From: Heloderma charlesbogerti
Taxonomy: Eukaryota; Chordata; Lepidosauria; Squamata; Helodermatidae
DNA: 64,000 bases
Direction of reading: 5' to 3'
Assembly: GCA_026122225.1 (NCBI GenBank)
Contig: JANEZZ010002246.1
Location: 434,001-498,000 of the forward strand
This document shows positions 57,925-64,000 of the stretch, piece after piece. Numbering within the stretch: the stretch's first letter is position 1; every line of letters begins with the position of its first letter. The notes beneath the pieces were generated by a model that had not been told where the DNA came from, ran no database searches, and saw only the letters and a list, made by a program, of their open reading frames with translations. The position numbers were made by a program, and so were the translations under genes.

Positions 57925-58592
57925 ACCTTGAGATAAGTGACACGTGGGATGCCACAGGGTTCTGTCCAGGGTCCAATTCAACATCTTTATAAATGCCTTG
58001 GACAAAAGATGCTCATCCAATTTGGCAGTAACACCCAACTGAAAGTGGTAGCTAATACATTAGAAGACAGAAACAGAGCTCAATGTGAGCTTGACAGGTT
58101 GGACAACTGGGCGAAAACTAACCATGCATTTCAGCAGAGATAAATGTAAAGTTCTCTATTGAGGTAGGAAAAATCAAACGTATAAATACAGGATGGGGGA
58201 ATGACTGTCTTGATAGCAGTACACATGAAAAGGAGCTAAGGGTTTTAGTAGACTACAAACTAAAAGGAGTCAGCAAGGCGTTGTGACAGCTAACGCAATT
58301 CTAGGCTGCGTCAACAGAAGTATTGTGTCCGAATCAAGAGAAGTAATGGTACCACTCTATTCTGCTTTGGTCAGACTTCATCTGGAGTCCAACTCTGGGC
58401 ACCACATTTTCAGGAGGATATTGAAAAAACTGGGACGTGTCCAGAGAAAGGCAACAAAGATGGTGAGGAGCCTAGAGACCAAGACCTATGAAGAAAGGTT
58501 GAAGGAGTTGGCTATATTTAAACTAAAGAAGAGACCATTAAGAAGTGATACGATAGCCATCTTCAAATATATGAAGAGCTGCCATATCGAAC
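57925..58592 (+). mobile_element. CR1 LINE reverse-transcriptase fragment, decayed
   Basis: The translation shows TRGMPQGSVQGP (the PQGS motif), NTLEDRNRAQCELDRLDNW, GCVNRSIVSESREVMVPLY and [21 protein letters not shown], all colinear with ORF2 of the CR1 at 14116-17028. The FADD position is mutated and several frame breaks are present. Confidence 0.85.
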
Positions 58593-58930
58593 AGGGGTAG
58601 GCAACCTTTTGGGCCCATGGAAATGTGAGAAACTGTCCTGGGCACAAGCATAAAATGGCTGCTATGGGTGGGCATAGCTAGTCACAAAGGACAAGTAACC
58701 TGTCTAGAGGTATTCATGGGAAATTAAGATGGAAGCAGCTAGAGGCTCCCACCTCCCTTTTGAAGCAATCCCAGCTGCCAGTAAGAAAATATAAAAGTAT
58801 TTTTTAAATAAAAATTGGGAGGACTAAGGTGCCTCAGCGGCATCAAGGAAGGTATTTTCCCCAACCTGGTGCTCTCCATTTGCGTTGGACTGCAATGCCC
58901 AGCATTTCCCTGAAGAGCACGACGTTGGAG
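58593..58930. repeat. Truncated hAT-like MITE and half-hairpin
   Basis: 58593 onward begins AGGGGTAGGCAACC, like the terminus of 28636-28935. 58857-58930 is half of a 'CCAACCTGGTG' hairpin. Boundaries are uncertain. Confidence 0.45.
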
Positions 58931-59405
58931 ATTCTGCCTCACTTGACATTAAGCAAGAGCGGGTTGGTGGACCACAGCTGGGTCATTATGACACCAATTC
59001 GCCTCAAACACACCTCTTCACTCCCCTGCCCCAGGATGTTGAATTCTTACTTGGGTACAGACTATAGTACAGCCATTTGGCCATTTCATCAAGTATGTAT
59101 GTGGCTTTTTCTGTTTTAATAAGGCCAACTTTTCCTCCTTCGTTGTAAATTGGATAAAGTACAGTTTAAGCTACGCTTGAAGGAGTAATGTCCATTAATT
59201 TCCCTGTCTCCCTTTAAGTGGCTCTGACAGCAGTTTCTCAGGCACCGTGGTGCTCTCTGCTCTAACTGCCAAATGGACATATAGATTATATAATTTTATA
59301 TAGCTTTGGCCACTGCAGGAAAGCTAAATGGTACCAATTTAAACACCTTCTGTCACTGTAAGGTTTATGTTTCTCACAGCCACCCATCAAGCACTAGGTT
59401 TTCCC

Positions 59406-59721
59406 CAGTGAAGGCTGGTGTTTCTGATGTCAGTGGGGTGGTGAATCCAGCCCGGGTTTCAGCCAGAACCAGTCAGAACTCTAAAGGAGCTATCCAAGGC
59501 AGTAAATCCACTCTGGGTTTCAGTCAGAACCAGTCAGAACTCTAAAGGAGCTATCCAAGGCAGTAAATCCACTCTGGGTTTCAGTAAGAACCAGTCAGAA
59601 CTCTAAAGGAGCTATCCAAGGTACACACCTTGGATAGCTCCTTTAGAGTTCTGACTGGTTCTGGCTGAAACCCAGAGTGGATTCACCACCCCACTGACAT
59701 CAGAGCCACCAGCCTCCACTG
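59406..59721. mobile_element. hAT-like foldback element with an internal 61-bp tandem repeat (316 bp)
   Basis: An exact 8-base target duplication, GTTTTCCC, lies at 59398-59405 and 59722-59729. The ends are CAGTGAAGGCTGGTG and, on the other strand, CAGTGGAGGCTGGTGGC. A 61-base unit starting AACCAGTCAGAACTC is repeated at 59467-59527 and 59528-59588, with a third partial copy from 59589. The right half is the inverse of the unit plus the terminal segment, with the turn at TACACACC near 59623. Confidence 0.85.
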
Positions 59722-59864
59722 GTTTTCCCTCAAATGCCTGAGGTGAAACCAAAGCACCTACCATTATTGCAGGATTGGAGGATTTGCATCTTTATATTAT
59801 GGTAATGTTTGCTGTACATAGTAGTTTTTAAGAAGGTTAACGGTGGTACGACGGAGGCGTTGTT

Positions 59865-60025
59865 TAGAGACATTATTTATTCATTTAAATCACATTTATC
59901 CCACTCCTCGGCCAAAAGAACTTCCAGAGCAGCGTGCATACAATCAATATAAACAAAACTGTCACTCCTTGCAGGCTTACAATCTGAAAAGACATGACAC
60001 AAAAGGAAAAAGGGATGGGGAGGGA
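59865..60025 (-). mobile_element. L2-type LINE 3' end fragment
   Basis: CATTATTTATTCATTTAAA is followed by CACATTTATCCCACTCC, then GGCTTACAATCTGAAAAGAC and ATGACACAAAAGGAAAAAGG, as at 46457-46615. Confidence 0.55.
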
Positions 60026-60044
60026 AGAGAGGGGTCCAAAGAAC

Positions 60045-60540
60045 ATAAGAAGAGCTGTGCTGGATCAGACCAGGGTCCATCTAATCCAGCATTCTGTTCA
60101 CACAGTGGCCAACCAGCTGCCCACAGGAAACCCACAAGCAGGACACAAGTGCAACAGCACCCTCCCGCCCATGTTCCCCAGCAACTGATGTACATGAGCT
60201 TACTGTCTCTAGTACTGGAGGCAGCACATAGCCATCAGGTCTAATAGCCATTGATAGCCTTCTCCTCCAGGAATTTGTCCAAGCCCCTTTTAAAGCCATC
60301 CAAATTGGTGGCCAGCACTACATCCAGTGGTAGCAAATTCCATAGTTTAACTCTGCACCGTGTGAAGAAGTCCTCCCCTTTATCTGTACTGAATCTCCCA
60401 CCAATCAGCTTCATGGGATGACCCCATTGGGTTCTAGTATTTTGAAAGAGGGAGAAAAATGTCTCCCTCTCCACATTCTCCACACCATGCATAATTTTGT
60501 GCACCTCTGTCATGTCTCCCTTCAGTCACCTTTTCTCTAA
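60045..60540 (-). mobile_element. CR1/L3-type LINE 3' end
   Basis: From the left: AGAACATAAGAAGAGCTG, CTGGATCAGACCAGGGTCC, ATTCTGTTCACACAGTGG and CACCATGCATAATTTTGTG. The minus strand encodes KIMHGVENVERETFFSLFQ and a DGFKRGLDKFLEEK stretch. Best-preserved copy of this family in the window. Confidence 0.75.
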
Positions 60541-61685
60541 GCTGAGGGAAGAAAAAGGAGGTTATACCTTCTTCTGGAAAGGACTGCCTGAACAAGAACG
60601 ACGAATACATGGAGTAGGCTTTGCTATTAAAAATGATCTTATGAAGCTCTTGTCAGAAGTTCCTACTAGCATTAACGAACGACTCTCAACCCTCAAATAA
60701 AACTCACCAAAAACCAGCAGGCAACTATTTTAAGTGCCTATGCACCAACATTAGATGCTGATGAAGACATCAAAGAAAAATTTTACTCCCAGCTGGACAC
60801 CATCTTATCAGAGATACCTAAGGAGGACAAAATTCTCCTCCTGGTTGATTTCAATGCAAGAGTTGGGCATGATTTTGATTTGTGGCTGGGGACCACTGGG
60901 AAAGAAGGAGTCGGCAACAGCAACCAGAATGGAATTCTACTTCTACCAACACACACTTTCGCCAGAAAAATAAATTTAAAACATCATGGAAGCACCCTCG
61001 GTCAAAGCACTGGCATCTTCTAGATTATGTAATTGTCCTTGCCAGAGATCACTGCGATGTACTCCTCACCAGAGCCATGATGAGTGCTGACGACTGCTGG
61101 ACAGACCACCGATTAATTCGTTCCATGATGGCCATTAAGATTGTCCCTCAACATAGGCTCCAAGGAAGAAAACTAAGACATAAAATCAGTACCCAAGCCC
61201 TTCAAGAGCCTATTAAGTGAGCCTGCTTTCAAACAACTCTCAAGGAACACCTACCTATGGAAACCCCTGAAATGTCACGGAATATTGGAATAAACTGAAG
61301 ACCTCCATTATCACAGCCTGTGAAGAAACTATTGGATACCAAACTAAGAAACATCAGGATTGGTTCGATGAGAATGATAGGGAGATTGAACATATTATTG
61401 ATAAAAAAAATGAAAGCCTTCCAAATATGGCAAAAAGACAACAACTGTGCTGCTAAGAAAAAAATCCGCACCAGTGCAAAGGCTGAGGTCCAAAGAAGAA
61501 CTAGAGAACTTCAGAACACCTGGTGGATAAAGAAAGCTTAAGAAATCCAGCATTTTGCAGATGCCCATGATGTATGGGGCTTTTTTAATGCCACAAAGGC
61601 CATCTACGGACCAACAAATCATGGTACAAACCCCCTACACTCAATAGATGGTGCCAAACTCCTAAAGGACAAAGAGTCTATTGCA

Positions 61686-62313
61686 TAGGGATGTCAGAGA
61701 ATTCCGCCACGGATCTTGGTGAGGCCGAATGCCAGTGCATTCGGCCCCCCGAAATCCATGGCGGAATGAAGCCCCCCACCCCCCCACCCCACGAAAGGCA
61801 CGCAAAACGGGACACTTAGGTTCGCGCTGCTTTGCGAATGGCGGCCGCATCTGCGGCTGCCATTCACGTCCCTATTTTTGCCGTGATAGGCTACGTAAAT
61901 ACTTACATAGCCTTTCACGGCTAACGCAGGGACGCCATTTGCGTCCCTGCAGAGGCCGTGATAGGCTACGTAAATATTTACGTAGCCTATCAGGGCAAAA
62001 AAACAGGAATGCAAATGGCGGCCACTACGCCATTTGTGCCCCTGGTTTGTTTTTTTTTGCTGTGATAGGCTACGTAAATATTTACGTAGCCTATCACGGC
62101 CAAAAAAGAAGAACGCAAATGGCGGCCGCCGTAGCTGCCACCATTTGCGTCCGCAGGCTCCACTCGGCGCCTGCGAATGCACCCAGCCAGCGGCTCCGTG
62201 GAGTTGCCGCAGAGCGGAGCTGGCTGGGTTAGGATTTCGGGGGGAGGTGCGGAGCGCCTTCCCCCCCCCACGATCACCTCGTCAAAAAGGTAAGTGACTT
62301 TCGTACATCCCTA
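61686..62313. mobile_element. hAT-type non-autonomous element carrying three 42-bp palindromes (628 bp)
   Basis: It is flanked by an exact 8-base duplication, CTATTGCA, at 61678-61685 and 62314-62321. It begins TAGGGATGT and ends ACATCCCTA. Removing it and one duplication restores a continuous LINE frame (KDKESIA joined to LHWKEH), which confirms the borders. Near-perfect palindromes with core GGCTACGTAAAT / ATTTACGTAGCC lie at 61880-61921, 61955-61996 and 62059-62100. They are separated by GC-rich segments built on AAATGGCGGCC and its inverse. No protein is encoded. Confidence 0.87.
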
Positions 62314-62434
62314 CTATTGCACTGCATTGGAAAGAGCATTACCACAATCTCCTTAACCGTAACTCTATTGTGGCTGATGAGGTCTTCTTGCAAATCCCAC
62401 AAAAACCAGAGATGAGCTTGCAGTATCCCCTAAT

Positions 62435-63073
62435 TTGGAGGAAGTCAGTAAAGCCATCAACCAAATGAAAAATAAAGCTAGCGGACCAGATAGGATCCCT
62501 GTTGAAGTCTTTAAAGAAGGTGGGCCTGAAGCTACACGACAGCTTCACAAGCTCATCGAAAAAATCTGGATGAGGAAGGAGATCCCAGCAGACTTCAGGG
62601 ATGCCATAATTATCACTCTCTTCAAAAAGGGTGATAGAACAGATTGTGGAAACTATCGAGGCATCTCCCTTCTAGCCACGGCAGGCAGAATCCTGGCAAG
62701 GATCCTCACAAACTGCCTTTTACCTATCTCAGAAGACATCCTCCCTGAATCCCAAAATGGCTTCCGCTCCTCCAGGGGGACAGTGGATTTGATCTTCACC
62801 GCACGACAGCTCCAAGAAAAATGCAGGGAGCAAAACCAACCTCTGTACATGGCGTTTATTGATCTGACCAAGGCCTTCGACACTGTACACCGAACTGCTC
62901 TATGGACCATCCTTTTGAAAACCAGATGTCCTAATAAATTTGTGAACATCTTGCGGCTCCACCATGACGACATGATGGCAACAATCGTGGATAACAATGG
63001 CTCTCAAAGTGACAGGGGTGCGCCATTGCGCCTTATTTGCTATCTTCATCGCTATGATTCTACACCTTGTTGA
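62435..63073 (+). pseudogene. Reverse transcriptase segment of the RTE-like LINE
   Basis: This is a 212-codon open stretch. It contains NKASGPDRIPVEVFKEGGPE, FRDAIIITLFKKGDR, GNYRGISLLATAGRILARIL, LPESQNGFRSSRGTVDLIF and YMAFIDLTKAFDTVHR. The frame then breaks where VKQGC/APTLFA-type sequence is expected (near 63015), so the block before the YADD motif is deleted or scrambled. It is a fragment of the element above, not a host gene. Confidence 0.8.
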
Positions 63074-64000
63074 AGGGAAATTTCCCACTGGTGTAGAAAT
63101 CATATATCGAACAAATTGAAAACTTTTAAATCTCAGTAGGCTGAAAGCAAAAAGTAAAGTAATTACAACCTCTGTCATAGAACTTCAATATGCTGATGAT
63201 AACGTGATCTGCACACATTCAGCGGAAGGTCTCCAAATTATTCTAAACATCTTTGCAGAAGCATATGGAAAACCTCGGCCTCTTGCTTAACATAAAAAAA
63301 AAAAGTGCTTTACCAGCAAGCACAAACCAACCCCTCTGTAGCGCCATCAATCCAGCTTAACGGTGTGATGAAAGCCGACATAGACGCTGAAATTCAGCAT
63401 CGCCTGAGCTCTGTGAGTGTTGCATTCACCCGAATGAAGCATAGAGCGTTCGAGGATTGGGACATTTGCAGAGAGACCAAAATGCTTGTTTACAAAGCCA
63501 TTGTACTACCGACCTTACTGTATTCCTGTGAAACATGGACCATCTATAAACGCCACCTCCAACTTCTCGAAAGATTTCATCAATGCTGCCTCCGAAAACT
63601 TCTGCAAATTACTTGGGAAGACAGACGGACTAATGTCAGCGTATTGGAAGAAGCAAAGACCACCAGCATTGAAACAATGATTCTCCAATATCGCCTTCGC
63701 TGGACCGGCCATGTTGTTCGAATGCCTGATCATCGTCTCCCAAAGCAGCTACTTTATTCCCAACTTATGAATGGAAAATGGAATATTGGTGGACAGCAAA
63801 AGAGATTTAAAGATGTTCTCAAAGCTACTCCAAGAAAATGTGACATAAGCATTGAGAACTGGGAAGCTCTAACCCATGAGCGTTCCAGCTGGAGGTCAGC
63901 CTATATTAAAGGCGCTATGGACTTTGGAGAAGCACGAGTACAGGGTGAAAGGGAGAAGCGAGCGCAGCGGAAGGCGTATCAAGCAAACCCTCACCGTGAC

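Larger units (their letters stand above)
60541..64000 (+). mobile_element. RTE-like LINE (APE endonuclease plus reverse transcriptase), decayed, runs off the window
   Basis: Ordered protein pieces on the + strand: GVGFAIKNDLMKLLSEVP, a decayed LGDFNARVG-type endonuclease block near 60840, HPRSKHWHLLDYVIV, MSADDCWTDHRLI, then reverse transcriptase from about 62435, YADDNVI near 63194, and RWTGHVVRMPDH near 63700. Many stops and frameshifts make it a dead copy. It is 5'-truncated and the 3' end lies beyond the window. The clade is not certain: the motifs look RTE-like rather than CR1 or L2. The hAT-type element at 61686-62313 interrupts it. Confidence 0.78.

Noticed and set aside
59467..59650. 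Tandem units resembling a CRISPR-like repeat array
   Set aside because: The 61-bp units are directly adjacent with no variable spacers and lie inside a transposon in a vertebrate genome.
61729..62297. Open frames of 87-167 codons on both strands inside the palindromic element
   Set aside because: They are mirror-image products of the palindromes (repeated DRLRKYLRSLS on one strand and GYVNIYVAYHG on the other) and carry no domain.
51341..64000. AVP/OXT genes expected downstream of UBOX5 from mammalian order
   Set aside because: No nonapeptide coding sequence or neurophysin-like cysteine pattern was found. They may lie beyond the window.

Overview
This window is vertebrate nuclear DNA, most likely from a squamate reptile and probably a lizard. 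It has large introns, a CpG-rich housekeeping promoter and very dense interspersed repeats. The repeat set is diagnostic: a Sauria-type tRNA SINE whose 3' end matches the BovB LINE, a BovB 3' end, CR1 and L2 LINEs, Tc1-like transposons, and many short hAT-like foldback elements with 8-bp target duplications. The species cannot be named from the sequence.

Two protein-coding genes can be supported, both on the + strand and nested in the order known from the human 20p13 locus. A CpG-rich promoter with ETS and E-box motifs lies at about 19.9-20.8 kb and ends in a consensus splice donor at 20452. FASTKD5, a mitochondrial RNA-processing protein, has a single uninterrupted coding exon at 31131-33605 with its own poly(A) signal. 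UBOX5, a U-box/RING E3 ubiquitin ligase, has coding exons at 41500-41553, 45163-46354, 47754-47915 and 50362-50573, which join in frame to 539 residues. FASTKD5 therefore sits inside UBOX5 intron 1 and probably acts as an alternative terminal exon of the same transcription unit.

Layout: 1-19.9 kb is repeat-rich intergenic DNA. It holds a nearly full-length CR1 element (13.9-18.4 kb, minus strand), a Sauria SINE (8.4-8.8 kb) and a BovB end (18.8-19.05 kb). 20.45-41.45 kb is UBOX5 intron 1, with FASTKD5 and a Tc1-like transposon (36.4-38.3 kb) that carries a nested SINE. 41.5-51.3 kb is the rest of UBOX5, with a second dead Tc1-like element in intron 2. 51.3-64 kb is intergenic: MITEs, CR1 and L2 ends, a 316-bp foldback hAT element, and an RTE-like LINE running off the right edge, split by a 628-bp hAT-type element that carries three 42-bp palindromes.

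No RNA genes, CRISPR arrays or prokaryotic features were seen. The most unusual structures are the palindrome-bearing hAT element at 61686-62313, the tandem-repeat foldback at 59406-59721, and the CR1 copy that is only two visible lesions from intact.
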